The position numbers and the translations under genes are program-made. Positions 25,573 through 33,927 of a stretch of DNA of 64,000 nucleotides are shown here, in pieces. This DNA comes from Candidatus Leptovillus gracilis (GTDB lineage: Bacteria; Chloroflexota; Anaerolineae; Promineifilales; Promineifilaceae). How positions within the stretch are numbered: position 1 is the first letter of the stretch; the number at the start of each line of letters is the position of its first letter. Under the pieces are notes generated by a model that saw only the letters and a list, made by a program, of their open reading frames with translations, searched no databases and was not told where the DNA came from. Where the stretch lies: assembly GCA_016716065.1 (NCBI GenBank), contig JADJXA010000013.1, positions 62,001 to 126,000 on the forward strand, read 5' to 3'.

Positions 25573-27489
25573 ATGCCCCAAATTCATCAATCTCTGCGGC
25601 AAGCCCTCTTTTTTTTCAGCCTGTTTGGTCTGCTGATTTTGGCCGCGTGCGGCCCCAGCGTCGCCCCTGGCGAGGGCGAGATCGGCCAAGCAGCAGCGCC
25701 AACCAGTGACGCCAACCTGTTGGCAGCGCCAATTGACCCGGCGGCCGTCTTTAGCGCTCCCCGTTCGGCCAGCAGCAGCGCCGACGGCGAAGTAGACGCC
25801 AATGGGCTGCCGGTTGGGTTTTTGGCCGACGGCCGTCCCTATCGTGGCAGCCTGGACGCGCCGGTCGTCATTGAAGAGTTTTCCGATTTTCAATGCCCGT
25901 TTTGCAGCCGGTTCGCGCTGCAAACCCTGTCGCAGATCAACCAAAACCAGGTGGCTTCCGGCGAAGTCCTGTTTCTCTATTACGATTTCCCCCTGAGCAG
26001 CATCCATCCCCAGGCGGAGGCCGCGGCCAACGCTACCCGCTGCGCCGCCGACCAGGGCGCGGCCGCCTATTGGGATATGCACGATTTGCTCTTTGCGCGC
26101 ATGGACGCCTGGGGCAACAGCCAGGCCAACAGCACCTTCATCGCCTATGCCGAAGAATTAGGGCTGGACAGCGCCATCTTCGCTGAATGCGTGCAAAGCA
26201 ACAAACACATCGAAGCAGTGCGCGACGATGTGGACCTGGGCTTGAGCCGGGGCGTTTCCAGCACACCGAGTTTCTTCATTAACGAACAACCCCTCATTGG
26301 CGCCCAGCCGTTGGAGGTGTTTAACCAGGCCATTGCCACCATCCAAAACGGCGGTGAGTTAACCGCTAATCAACCGGCCAACACCGAGCCACCAACCCCA
26401 ACCCCGGTCGCCATCTCCGAAGAAGGCGTGGCGGCCACCTTGGGCAGCGCCGAGGCCCCCTACACCATCGTGGAATTTACCGATTACGGCTGCGCGGCGT
26501 GCGCCCGGTACGTGGCCGACACGCTGCCCACGTTGAAGGAAATATTGGTAGATTCCGGCCAGGTCCGCTACATTCTGAAAGATTTCCCCCAGGCGGCCAG
26601 CGGAACTGCCGCCCAAACGGCCGCTGCCGCCGCCCGCTGCGCCGGCGAACAAGACGCCTATTGGCCGATGCACGAAGCGTTGTTTGCCACGCAAGAGGTA
26701 TGGGTGCAAAACCAGGCCAGCGCGGATGCCCATTTCCAGACGTTGGCTGCCGACCTGAACCTGGACCAGGCGGCGTTTCGCGGCTGCCTGAGCAGCGGGC
26801 AGTTTGATGCGGCCATTCAAACGGCCGTTGCCGAAGGGCAGCGCGTGGCCGTTGGTGAACTGCCCTACTTTTTCATCGAAGGCTACCCTCTCAGCGGCGC
26901 GGAACCCAACAGCGTGGCTGTAGCCCTGGGCCTGCCGATGAACGTGCCGATTGACGGCGCTTACAGCATCGGCGACCCCAACGCGCCGATCACCATTGTC
27001 GAATATACCGATTACCAATGCCCGTTCTGCACGCGCCATTTTGCTGAAACATTGCCGCTGCTGCGCCAAAATTTCATTGACACCGGTAAGGTTTTGTACG
27101 TATTTAAGGATTTCCCCCTGACCAACATTCATCCGCAGGCGGTGTTGGCGGCGGCGGCGGCGCGCTGCGCCGGGGCGCAAGAGGCTTACATGCCGATGCA
27201 CGATGCTTTGTTTACCAACCAGTCGCTCTGGAGCGGACAAAACAACGCCGCCGATTTATTTGTCGGGTTTGCGGCGGACCTGGGGCTGGACAGCGATCTG
27301 TTTCGGACCTGTCTGGAAAGTGGCGAGATGGAAACGGCCGTGTTCGCCGATCTGAACGAAGGCATGAGTTTTGGCGTCAATGGCACACCGGCTTTTTTCA
27401 TTAACGGCTTTTTGGTTTCCGGCGCGCTGCCCTACGCCAGTTTTGAGCAAGGTTTAAACGGGCTGTTGGCCGACAGCGAACAGCAATAG
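25573..27489 (+). CDS. Lipoprotein with three tandem DsbA-like thioredoxin domains
   Basis: A 638-residue exported protein. The lipobox is LLILAACGPS and AAGGA stands five bases before the ATG. Three DsbA/DsbG-type (thioredoxin_4) domains follow in line, with redox motifs CPFC at residues 108-111, CAAC at 307-310 and CPFC at 483-486. Each has the DF/DY.C..C core, a helical insert with AAARCAG and GTPAFFINGF-like cis-Pro strands. Single-domain members oxidise or isomerise disulfides outside the membrane. Three on one chain is unusual, and the middle CAAC probably has a different redox potential. Linkers between domains are short and Pro/Thr-rich. Confidence 0.88.
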   Translation: MPQIHQSLRQALFFFSLFGLLILAACGPSVAPGEGEIGQAAAPTSDANLLAAPIDPAAVFSAPRSASSSADGEVDANGLPVGFLADGRPYRGSLDAPVVIEEFSDFQCPFCSRFALQTLSQINQNQVASGEVLFLYYDFPLSSIHPQAEAAANATRCAADQGAAAYWDMHDLLFARMDAWGNSQANSTFIAYAEELGLDSAIFAECVQSNKHIEAVRDDVDLGLSRGVSSTPSFFINEQPLIGAQPLEVFNQAIATIQNGGELTANQPANTEPPTPTPVAISEEGVAATLGSAEAPYTIVEFTDYGCAACARYVADTLPTLKEILVDSGQVRYILKDFPQAASGTAAQTAAAAARCAGEQDAYWPMHEALFATQEVWVQNQASADAHFQTLAADLNLDQAAFRGCLSSGQFDAAIQTAVAEGQRVAVGELPYFFIEGYPLSGAEPNSVAVALGLPMNVPIDGAYSIGDPNAPITIVEYTDYQCPFCTRHFAETLPLLRQNFIDTGKVLYVFKDFPLTNIHPQAVLAAAAARCAGAQEAYMPMHDALFTNQSLWSGQNNAADLFVGFAADLGLDSDLFRTCLESGEMETAVFADLNEGMSFGVNGTPAFFINGFLVSGALPYASFEQGLNGLLADSEQQ

Positions 27490-27490
27490 A

Positions 27491-28432
27491 GTGACGCAAA
27501 CGGGCAGCACACGCGCGCCGCGCAATCGCACCATTACTTTGTCTGACGAGGAGCGGCTCTTGTATAGCCGCCGCTGTGTGCGGCTGGATGACCCCGCGCC
27601 ATTGGCGGCCATTGTCAACCGCACCATCCAGCAGGATTTGTTTACCCTGCTGGATTGGCTGCCCGCCGCATCGGTGGATTTGCTGTTCGCCGACCCGCCC
27701 TATAATCTGAGCAAATCGTTTAATGGACGGCCGTTTACCCCCCTATCCCTGGCCGATTACGAAACATGGCTGGCAACCTGGCTGCGGCCGCTCAGGCGGG
27801 TACTCAAGCCTACCGCCTCGCTGTATGTCTGTGGTGATTGGCGCTCGGCGGCGGCCATTCAGCGGGTGTTGGCAAGCCATTTTGTGGTGCGCAACCGCAT
27901 CACCTGGGAGCGGGAGAAAGGGCGCGGCGCGGCGCGAAACTGGAAAAACTGTGCCGAAGACATCTGGTTTGCCACCTGCGGCGACGAGTACACCTTCAAC
28001 GTGGATGCTGTCAAACTGAAGCGACGGGTGATTGCCCCGTACACCCAGGCCGACGGGCAGCCCAAAGATTGGCAGGCGGGGCAAGACGGCCGTTTTCGCC
28101 TGACCCACCCCGCCAATATCTGGACCGACCTCACCGTGCCCTTCTGGTCTATGCCCGAAAACACCGACCACCCCACGCAAAAACCGGAGAAACTGCTGGC
28201 AAAAATCATCCTGGCCTCTTCCCAAACCGGCGACGTGGTTCTGGACCCATTTCTCGGTTCGGGCACAACCTCGGTGGTGGCCCACAAATTGGGCCGCCGC
28301 TTTATCGGCATTGAAGTGGACGAGACCTACGCCTGCCTGGCCGAAAAGAGGCTGGCCCAGGCCGCCGACGATCCGCACATTCAGGGCTACACCGACGGTT
28401 TCTTCTGGGAACGCAACAGCGGCGGGAAATAG
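27491..28432 (+). CDS. Solitary site-specific DNA methyltransferase (beta class)
   Basis: Motif IV, DPPYNLS, is at residues 68-74 and the AdoMet motif I, FLGSGTTSVVA, at 254-264. This order (catalytic first, AdoMet second) defines the beta class, which makes N6-methyladenine or N4-methylcytosine. VLDPFLGSG and RRFIGIEVDETYACLAEKRL complete the fold. The protein is 313 residues. It begins with GTG one base after the triple-DsbA stop and has no restriction endonuclease or specificity subunit beside it, so it looks like an orphan regulator or housekeeping methylase. The recognition site cannot be read from the sequence. Confidence 0.88.
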   Translation: MTQTGSTRAPRNRTITLSDEERLLYSRRCVRLDDPAPLAAIVNRTIQQDLFTLLDWLPAASVDLLFADPPYNLSKSFNGRPFTPLSLADYETWLATWLRPLRRVLKPTASLYVCGDWRSAAAIQRVLASHFVVRNRITWEREKGRGAARNWKNCAEDIWFATCGDEYTFNVDAVKLKRRVIAPYTQADGQPKDWQAGQDGRFRLTHPANIWTDLTVPFWSMPENTDHPTQKPEKLLAKIILASSQTGDVVLDPFLGSGTTSVVAHKLGRRFIGIEVDETYACLAEKRLAQAADDPHIQGYTDGFFWERNSGGK

Positions 28433-28436
28433 ACTT

Positions 28437-29417
28437 ATGTTTTTTCGGTTTCATGATCTAACGATCGAGTTGGTCAGCACCGATGGGCGAATTCGGGCGC
28501 AGTGGGCTTATTTGCTGGCCGGTTGGCTGCAAGCCGAAAGTACGACCAGACCAGATATTCGTTTGGAATTAACCTGGGCGGAGGATTTACCAGAACGGCC
28601 GTCTACGCCGCCTATCTTTGTGGACCAGGAATCGCGCACCGATGCGCCGGCCATTTTGACGGTTTACGCCGAGGCGGATGGGGCTGCGCTGCTGCATTTT
28701 CACCAGGCGGGCCTGCTGCGCGTGCCGCTAACAGCGCCACAGCCGGGCGTAACACTGGTGGCGACGGGGGTGATCACCCCGGCGTCGTTGGCGAACGGCC
28801 GTTTTGAGGATGTGACTTTCACCGGGCTGGCCCCCATGCTGCGGCGGCATGGCTATTTTTTACTGCACGCTTTTGCCGCTGTCAGGGATGGCCGGGCGGC
28901 GCTGTTGGTCGGTGCATCGGGCAGCGGCAAGACGACGACTGGCCTAAATTTGCTGCTGAACGGCTGGGAACTGCTGAGCAACGATGTGGCTCTTTTGCAC
29001 CTGCGACCCGACGGCGTGTATGTGTTGGCCGCACCCGATATTGTGAGTATACGGCCGTTTACCCTGGAACTGCTGCCCCAATTAAGCGCCAAACTGGCCG
29101 CACCGGCGGCCGGGCGCGCTCAGGTGATCAGCGCGTTTGCGCTGACTGACGGCCGTTGGGCGTCGCCCAGCAAAGCGACGACCGTTTATTTCCCCCAAAT
29201 CACCGATCAGCCAACCCGCCTGGCCCCGCTCAGCCGGGCCATTGGTCTGGCGCGGCTGATGGAACAAAGCGTGGACCAATGGGATACGGCCGTACTGCCC
29301 GACCACATAGCCATTTTGCAGGCGCTCAGCCAGCAAACGGCCGTCTACACCCTCTTTTTAGGGCCCCGACGTGGCCCGACTGAACGGCATCATTACAGCC
29401 TGACGATTGGGAATTGA
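28437..29417 (+). CDS. HPr kinase-like P-loop protein
   Basis: A 326-residue protein. Walker A is GASGSGKTTTGLNLL from residue 159, in the setting typical of HprK C-terminal kinase domains (a chain leading to HAFAAVRDGRAALLVGASGSGKTT, then WELLSNDVALL). Canonical HprK phosphorylates HPr Ser46, but the N-terminal HprK domain is missing and no PTS gene is near. Similar HprK-like proteins occur in peptide-maturation and polysaccharide loci. It starts 4 bp after the methylase stop and may be co-transcribed. The phosphate acceptor is unknown. Confidence 0.75.
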   Translation: MFFRFHDLTIELVSTDGRIRAQWAYLLAGWLQAESTTRPDIRLELTWAEDLPERPSTPPIFVDQESRTDAPAILTVYAEADGAALLHFHQAGLLRVPLTAPQPGVTLVATGVITPASLANGRFEDVTFTGLAPMLRRHGYFLLHAFAAVRDGRAALLVGASGSGKTTTGLNLLLNGWELLSNDVALLHLRPDGVYVLAAPDIVSIRPFTLELLPQLSAKLAAPAAGRAQVISAFALTDGRWASPSKATTVYFPQITDQPTRLAPLSRAIGLARLMEQSVDQWDTAVLPDHIAILQALSQQTAVYTLFLGPRRGPTERHHYSLTIGN

Positions 29418-29449
29418 CAATGGGTGCGTTCCAAATGGTTGAGCAGGTA

Positions 29450-29605
29450 GGGGCGAGACAGGCGGGGGACATCTTTGCCAATCACCCATGCCTCACCCCA
29501 ACATGTCTCGCTCTCTTCTTTGCCTGGCGTCGGCATATATCGGGCGAGGTGGCGCGAGAAGATGCCGTCCGCTGCGGCGAATACCATCCCGCGCCACCTC
29601 GCCCG
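29450..29605. repeat. 156-bp dispersed repeat, copy 1
   Basis: About 156 bp closely match 37253-37404. The right part folds into a perfect 16-bp hairpin (CGGGCGAGGTGGCGCG with its complement). Outside it, inverted copies of TTGWCAATGGGTG at about 29414 and 29643 may mark element ends. No coding frame is credible. A Thr-free CCTGAGCTTGCCGAAGG motif follows at about 29651. Confidence 0.8.
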
Positions 29606-29689
29606 TACACAAGGCGTAACTGAAATGAAATACACCCATTGACAAGTGGTCCTGAGCTTGCCGAAGGATTGGGGATTGGGGATTGACGA

Positions 29690-31030
29690 TTACTGAAGCG
29701 CTAAGGACGCAATCAGCGCATCAAGTTTGCGCAGGTCTAGTTTCCAGGCGGAGGGGGGTAAACTGTTCAACAGATCTTGGGTGTCGCGCAGGTAGGCGTC
29801 GTAAGTGGCGGCGTTGGTAGACTGCGCTTTGACATCGTCGGTGGCCTTCTCGAAGGTGTCGGGCAGGGCGTCGGTGCGTACCGGCCAGATGAGCGACACG
29901 TAAAAACGGCCGTCATTGCTTAAACCCTGGTAATAATAAGCCGTCGTCTCGTTGGTCCAGGGGCCTATAGCCTGACGGTTGGGCGTGTCGGCGACATAGC
30001 GCACGCCCGCGCCCTGGGTAAAGTCGAGGTCGGCAAACTGGACCCATCGATCCATCAGGCGGAAGGGGGGCGGCAGCAGCGGCATGAGGCTGGGGGGTGG
30101 ATCGCTGCGGCCGTCGGCGGCTTGAATCAGCCCTTGCAGCCGGGACACCTCGCTGGCGGCGGCAATACCGACCAGGTCCTGGTACTCTTGCGCGGGAAAA
30201 ATGTATAAGCGACGGCCGTTGTTCGCCACCACTTCTTCCGAATTTTCGCCGTCAAACGTCACCAGGATATGGGCAGGGACCAACGGTCCGGCCTGAATCG
30301 CTCGCCAGGCGAACGAATGGGCCACGCCCTGCACCTGCAAACGAATCGCGCCGCCTTCTATGACGGCCGTATCTTCTTCGGCAACAACCTGATTCTGCTC
30401 AAAATCAGTGGCAGCCGATGGGTCGGCGCGGCGAAAACGCATTCCGCCGCTGTCGGCTGCCAGGTCAAACAGCAAATCGTCGCCAGCCATGAACCAGAGG
30501 ACCGCCCCGCTGAGGCGCTGCACAAATTGCCCGGCCAGGGAATCGGCCGGGCAATCGGCCTCCGTGAGAGGGTCAGGCGAAATGACAATGCCCCCGGCCG
30601 TCAGGCTGTAAGTTCCACCGATGGTGTGGCAGTCGGCCTGGATGAGAACACGGCCGTCGGCTTCCAGGCGCAGCGCATAGCGGGCCGGCTCGGCTATTTC
30701 TTGCGGACCGGCGGCCGGGTCGAGGAAGGCCACCCACTGCCAGGTAAGGTTTGTCAGGAAAACTGCTGCGTCTGATACCCCTGTTGGCACGGCCGTAGGT
30801 TCCAGGGTGGGGGTGGCTGATGGCGTTGCTGTGGCTGATGGCGTGGCTGATGGTGTGCGCGTTGGCCGCAAGGTAGGCGCGGCTGTGGGGGAAAGGGTGG
30901 GTTGAGGAACGGCCGTCTGCTCTGGCACGGTTGCCAGAGGCAGCGGTGATGGGGTTGACGCCGGCAGTGCACTGCACGCCACCAACAGAACCCATAGGCT
31001 TAAGAACAACCACACTAGATACTTCTGCAT
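29690..31030 (-). CDS. META-domain lipoprotein
   Basis: A 446-residue exported lipoprotein. Its lipobox (LLVAC) follows MQKYLVWLFLSLWV, and AGGTGG stands five bases before ATG 31030. A Thr/Pro linker covers residues 25-75. A META/HslJ-like domain then runs from LTNLTWQWVAFLDP to GGMRFR, with the typical internal ADCHTIGGTYSL. A second half of about 230 residues, including VQGVAHSFAWRAIQAG and AYYYQGLSNDGRFYVSLIWPV, is a conserved but unnamed domain. META proteins are envelope proteins of unclear role. The gene is single and bounded by repeats. Confidence 0.8.
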   Translation of the reverse strand: MQKYLVWLFLSLWVLLVACSALPASTPSPLPLATVPEQTAVPQPTLSPTAAPTLRPTRTPSATPSATATPSATPTLEPTAVPTGVSDAAVFLTNLTWQWVAFLDPAAGPQEIAEPARYALRLEADGRVLIQADCHTIGGTYSLTAGGIVISPDPLTEADCPADSLAGQFVQRLSGAVLWFMAGDDLLFDLAADSGGMRFRRADPSAATDFEQNQVVAEEDTAVIEGGAIRLQVQGVAHSFAWRAIQAGPLVPAHILVTFDGENSEEVVANNGRRLYIFPAQEYQDLVGIAAASEVSRLQGLIQAADGRSDPPPSLMPLLPPPFRLMDRWVQFADLDFTQGAGVRYVADTPNRQAIGPWTNETTAYYYQGLSNDGRFYVSLIWPVRTDALPDTFEKATDDVKAQSTNAATYDAYLRDTQDLLNSLPPSAWKLDLRKLDALIASLALQ

Positions 31031-31197
31031 AACGCCACCTGAATGGGTTGTCAGGCCTCTTTGCCTTTCTGAGCAACAATTTCCAACGCCCTTGCTCAAA
31101 ACGACTGCCCATGACTTGGCCGATTTAGGCGTTGGCAGTTGCTCATGATTTTAACGAAAGACGGCCGTTTCCCTTTTATGCAACTAACCTGCCGTTT

Positions 31198-31667
31198 TTA
31201 TTGACCTATCAAAGTGCCAAGTTTCTGCAAAACTTCATTGAGGGTGGAAGATGGCAGCTTACACACAAACTCTGCTTGTCGAGCTTTCCAATCAAGACTT
31301 TCTATCTGGCTGGTTGACTGACAAATCTCAGATTTTCACCGCAGAGAGCGCGGAGGACGCGGAGATTTTCTCTGGTACAGCCTCCGCGCTCTCTGCGTTC
31401 TCCGCGGTTAGATAAGTTTTGTCAGTCAATCAGTTTTATCTGGTCTGACAAAATCGCGCCACCAATTTTCAAACCCTCCGGTATTAATACTTCAAAGGGA
31501 TAATTTTTGATTTGACTCGTAATCGGACATAAAATCGCCAAACCGACCTTGCCGTTATAAGCTGCCGGAGACAAAACCAACGCTGGTCTTCGCCATGCTT
31601 GCTCATGTCTAGCTTGTGGATTGAAAGTTATCCATACACTATCACCACGATTCGGAATGTATGCCAA
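31198..31667 (-). pseudogene. mazF: MazF/PemK toxin split by a miniature transposon
   Basis: The 5' part encodes a MazF N-terminus from a TTG at 31667 (AAAGGAG upstream): RGDSVWITF, WRRPALVLSP, LAILCPITSQIKNYPFEV, GAILSDQIK. It stops after four foreign residues. On the far side of a 124-bp element the frame continues as SLDWKARQAEFVCKLP and ends at 31198 with LNEVLQKLGTLIGQ, the usual MazF C-terminus. Removing the element and one copy of its 10-bp target duplication gives 112 codons in one frame. No mazE antitoxin lies upstream. MazF cuts mRNA at short sites; this copy should be inactive. Confidence 0.88.
31310..31433. mobile_element. 124-bp MITE-like element in mazF
   Basis: The ends are CTGGTTGACTGACAAA (31310-31325) and the inverted CTGATTGACTGACAAA (31418-31433), 15 of 16 identical. 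Flanking direct repeats TTCTATCTGG (31300-31309) and TTTTATCTGG (31434-31443) agree at 9 of 10 positions and look like a target duplication. The interior is another inverted repeat of ACCGCAGAGAGCGCGGAGG type. There is no coding capacity, so movement would need a transposase supplied elsewhere. Confidence 0.85.
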
Positions 31668-31904
31668 AGGTATCTCCTTTTGTGTCTACAACAAAGATAC
31701 ACTTTTGTGTTCAATTCACCAAGCTCTTTCCCCTGCGAAATGAGAGCGCCAAACAGGTTCCTTTACACAGCTTACCGGAAGCCGCTATTATACGGTGTGG
31801 AGTACGGCGCGTAAAATAGACAGTGACGATTGCCGGTTGACGCTGTGGGCTGCCCTTTGGCCCTCAGCATGGGTATTTGTTCGTTAGTATGGAGATGACA
31901 TCAG

Positions 31905-32396
31905 ATGAGTGGACGCAATACGGGTATGGGCTGTTTGGGCACGATATTGTTTGTGGGCATCTTTATCGCGGTGGGGATAGGGCTTTTTATTTGGGGATTG
32001 AATGTATTGCAAAAGGCGCAGGCGAGCCAGGATTGGCCGACGGCCGATGGCACAATCATCTCTGCGACCGTGCGCGAAGACCGCGATGACGATGGCACGT
32101 CCTATTTTGCCGACGTTACCTACCAATATACGGCGGCCGACCGGCGGCACAGTTCAGACAATGTGAGCTTTGGGCAATATGGCGGCAGCAGCCGCCACGC
32201 CGAAGGCATTGTCGCCAGATACCCGGTGGGCCAACGGGTGACGGTGTATTATGACCCGGATGACCCGATGACGGCCGTTTTAGAGCCTGGCGCTAATTTT
32301 GGCAGCTATCTACTGGTGGGCATGGGTGCGCTGTTCATCGGGGTGGCCTTGCTGGTTGGGCTGTTTTCCCTGTTTGGCATACTGCGTCGCCGGTAA
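31905..32396 (+). CDS. DUF3592 membrane protein
   Basis: A 163-residue protein with an N-terminal membrane helix (GTILFVGIFIAVGIGLFIWG) and a C-terminal one (YLLVGMGALFIGVALLVGLF). Between them lies the beta-rich DUF3592 domain: WPTADGTIISATV, FADVTYQYTA and VGQRVTVYYDPDDP. The function of the family is unknown. GGAGAT lies at suitable distance before the ATG. The gap before it (31668-31904) shows no gene, only the likely mazF promoter. Confidence 0.8.
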   Translation: MSGRNTGMGCLGTILFVGIFIAVGIGLFIWGLNVLQKAQASQDWPTADGTIISATVREDRDDDGTSYFADVTYQYTAADRRHSSDNVSFGQYGGSSRHAEGIVARYPVGQRVTVYYDPDDPMTAVLEPGANFGSYLLVGMGALFIGVALLVGLFSLFGILRRR

Positions 32397-32405
32397 CAGC
32401 AGCAA

Positions 32406-33044
32406 TCAGCGGACCAGGCGCATATTCAACAATTCCCGCAGCCGCGACACAACCATCTCCATCGCCACCTGATTACGGCCGCCATTCGGGATAATCACAT
32501 CGGCGTATCGTTTACTCGGCTCAACAAACTTCAGGTGCATGGGGCGAACCGTCGCCTCATATTGGGCCACCACCGAATCCAGCGACCGGTTGCGCTCGTT
32601 CATATCGCGCTCCAGGCGGCGGATAAAGCGAATGTCGGCGTCTGTATCCACGTAAATTTTTATATCCATCAAATCACGCAGTTTGCGCCGGGTAAAAATT
32701 AAAATCCCCTCAATCAATATGATTGGGCACGGCTCCACCAAAACCGTCTCCTTTTTACGCCGGTGCAGCGTAAAATCGTAGACTGGCACCGCCACCGGCT
32801 GCCCGGCCAAAATTTGTTGGATGTGCTGCACCAACAAACTGTTCTCCAATGAATTGGGGTGATCGTAGTTTTGCTGCGAGCGCTGCTCAAAAGACAGATG
32901 GGGATTATCGCGGTAGTAAGCATCGTGAGGGAAATAGGCTACCTTTTCAGCACCCACCGATTCCAGAATGGTGCGGGCCACCGTTGTTTTGCCGGAAGCC
33001 GTGCCTCCGGCGACGCCAAACACGACCGGCAAAAAGTCACCCAT
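32406..33044 (-). CDS. udk: Uridine kinase
   Basis: This enzyme phosphorylates uridine and cytidine in pyrimidine salvage. Its P-loop is GGTASGKT at residues 13-20. The kinase motifs YFPHDAYYRD, YDHPNSLENSLL, VPVYDFTLHRR and ILIEGILIF follow in the expected order. The length, 212 residues, is standard. The ATG at 33044 has a perfect GAGGAGG. It converges on the DUF3592 gene and lies downstream of the tRNA-Thr gene, separated from it by a terminator. Confidence 0.93.
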   Translation of the reverse strand: MGDFLPVVFGVAGGTASGKTTVARTILESVGAEKVAYFPHDAYYRDNPHLSFEQRSQQNYDHPNSLENSLLVQHIQQILAGQPVAVPVYDFTLHRRKKETVLVEPCPIILIEGILIFTRRKLRDLMDIKIYVDTDADIRFIRRLERDMNERNRSLDSVVAQYEATVRPMHLKFVEPSKRYADVIIPNGGRNQVAMEMVVSRLRELLNMRLVR

Positions 33045-33071
33045 TCTTACCTCCTCTACCTTGCAGCAGAC

Positions 33072-33105
33072 AAAAAAATACCCCGGAACCAACGCGCCAG
33101 GGTAC
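33072..33105 (-). terminator. Terminator of the tRNA-Thr transcript
   Basis: On the minus strand TACCCTGG and CCGGGGTA (one G-U pair) form a stem at 33105-33079, followed by seven T residues (33078-33072). It lies directly 3' of the tRNA and upstream of udk. Confidence 0.7.
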
Positions 33106-33118
33106 GTAGAAATTAGAA

Positions 33119-33190
33119 AGCCACCCAAGGGACTTGAACCCTTAACCTATCGCTTACGAAGCGATTGCTCTGCCATTGAGCTAGGGTGGC
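33119..33190 (-). tRNA. tRNA-Thr (anticodon CGT)
   Basis: On the minus strand the acceptor stem GCCACCC/GGGTGGC, a D arm (GCTC/GAGC), an anticodon arm ATCGC-TTCGTAA-GCGAT and a T arm with GGTTCAAGTCC fold as a standard 72-base tRNA. The anticodon CGT reads ACG. CCA is not encoded. Confidence 0.95.
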
Positions 33191-33379
33191 GAAGTGGCGG
33201 GATTATATCAGGCCCTACGGCGCTTGACAAACAAGATTTCGCGCCTATATTAGCGCATTGACGATGAAGCTGTGCAGAACGGCGAGCAGACGCGCCACTT
33301 CAAAAACCGGGAATAAAGGCGAAACGCCATGACTCTATGGGGTGGTTTTGCCGCCAAGTTTTGGTCGTCAGGAAGTGAT

Positions 33380-33895
33380 ATGGACCCAATTACACGACAA
33401 ATGATTGAAGACACGGTGGCCGTCGTTGGCTCAAAACACGTCACGCTTGCCGGGCTGGATTTGCGCGGCCTGGGCGACCTGGCGGATATTCAACTGGAGG
33501 GGGCCAATTTGAATGAGACAAAGCTGGATGGCGTGACCTTGTCCAACGCCAAACTAAAAGGGGCCAAATTCGACAGCGCCAGCCTGAAAGGCGCTTTGCT
33601 CGACGGCGCCGGGTTACAGGAGGCGAATTTATACCGGGCAGATTTGCGCGAAGCAAATCTGACGGGAGCGTCTTTGCAAAAGGCGTATCTGGGCAGCGCC
33701 AACTTGCAAGGAGCCGTGCTGGTAGAGGCTGATTTGTCTGAGGCCAATTTGCACTTTGCCGATTTGCGCGGGGCAGATTTGCGCGAAACGATCATGACGA
33801 GTGCTGACTTGAAGGGGGCGCGCTACAATGACAAAACATTGTGGCCGGAGAAATTAACACCACTGTTAGTCGGCGCCGTCTTTGAACGCCGCTAA
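33380..33895 (+). CDS. Pentapeptide-repeat protein
   Basis: A 171-residue protein. From residue 30 on it consists of about 20 pentapeptides of the A(D/N)Lxx type (LEGANLNETKLDGVTLSNAKLKGAKF and onward, written here only in part), forming a right-handed quadrilateral beta helix. Starting at ATG 33380, with AGGAAGTG upstream, gives MDPITRQMIEDTVAVV before the repeats. An earlier ATG at 33329 is open but less likely. Roles in the family range from DNA mimicry to structural scaffolds. Nothing here distinguishes them. Confidence 0.85.
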   Translation: MDPITRQMIEDTVAVVGSKHVTLAGLDLRGLGDLADIQLEGANLNETKLDGVTLSNAKLKGAKFDSASLKGALLDGAGLQEANLYRADLREANLTGASLQKAYLGSANLQGAVLVEADLSEANLHFADLRGADLRETIMTSADLKGARYNDKTLWPEKLTPLLVGAVFERR

Positions 33896-33927
33896 GAAAA
33901 CTGCCAAACCCTGAACACTGCCTACTG

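Noticed and set aside
26359..27240. 293-codon frame antisense to the triple-DsbA gene
   Set aside because: It is a shadow of three well-conserved thioredoxin-like domains, with no family motif or start signal of its own.
31251..31415. Short plus-strand frame MAAYTQTLLVELSNQDF... with a GGTGG-like site
   Set aside because: It is antisense to the displaced mazF C-terminus and runs into the MITE; the minus-strand MazF reading explains the sequence better.
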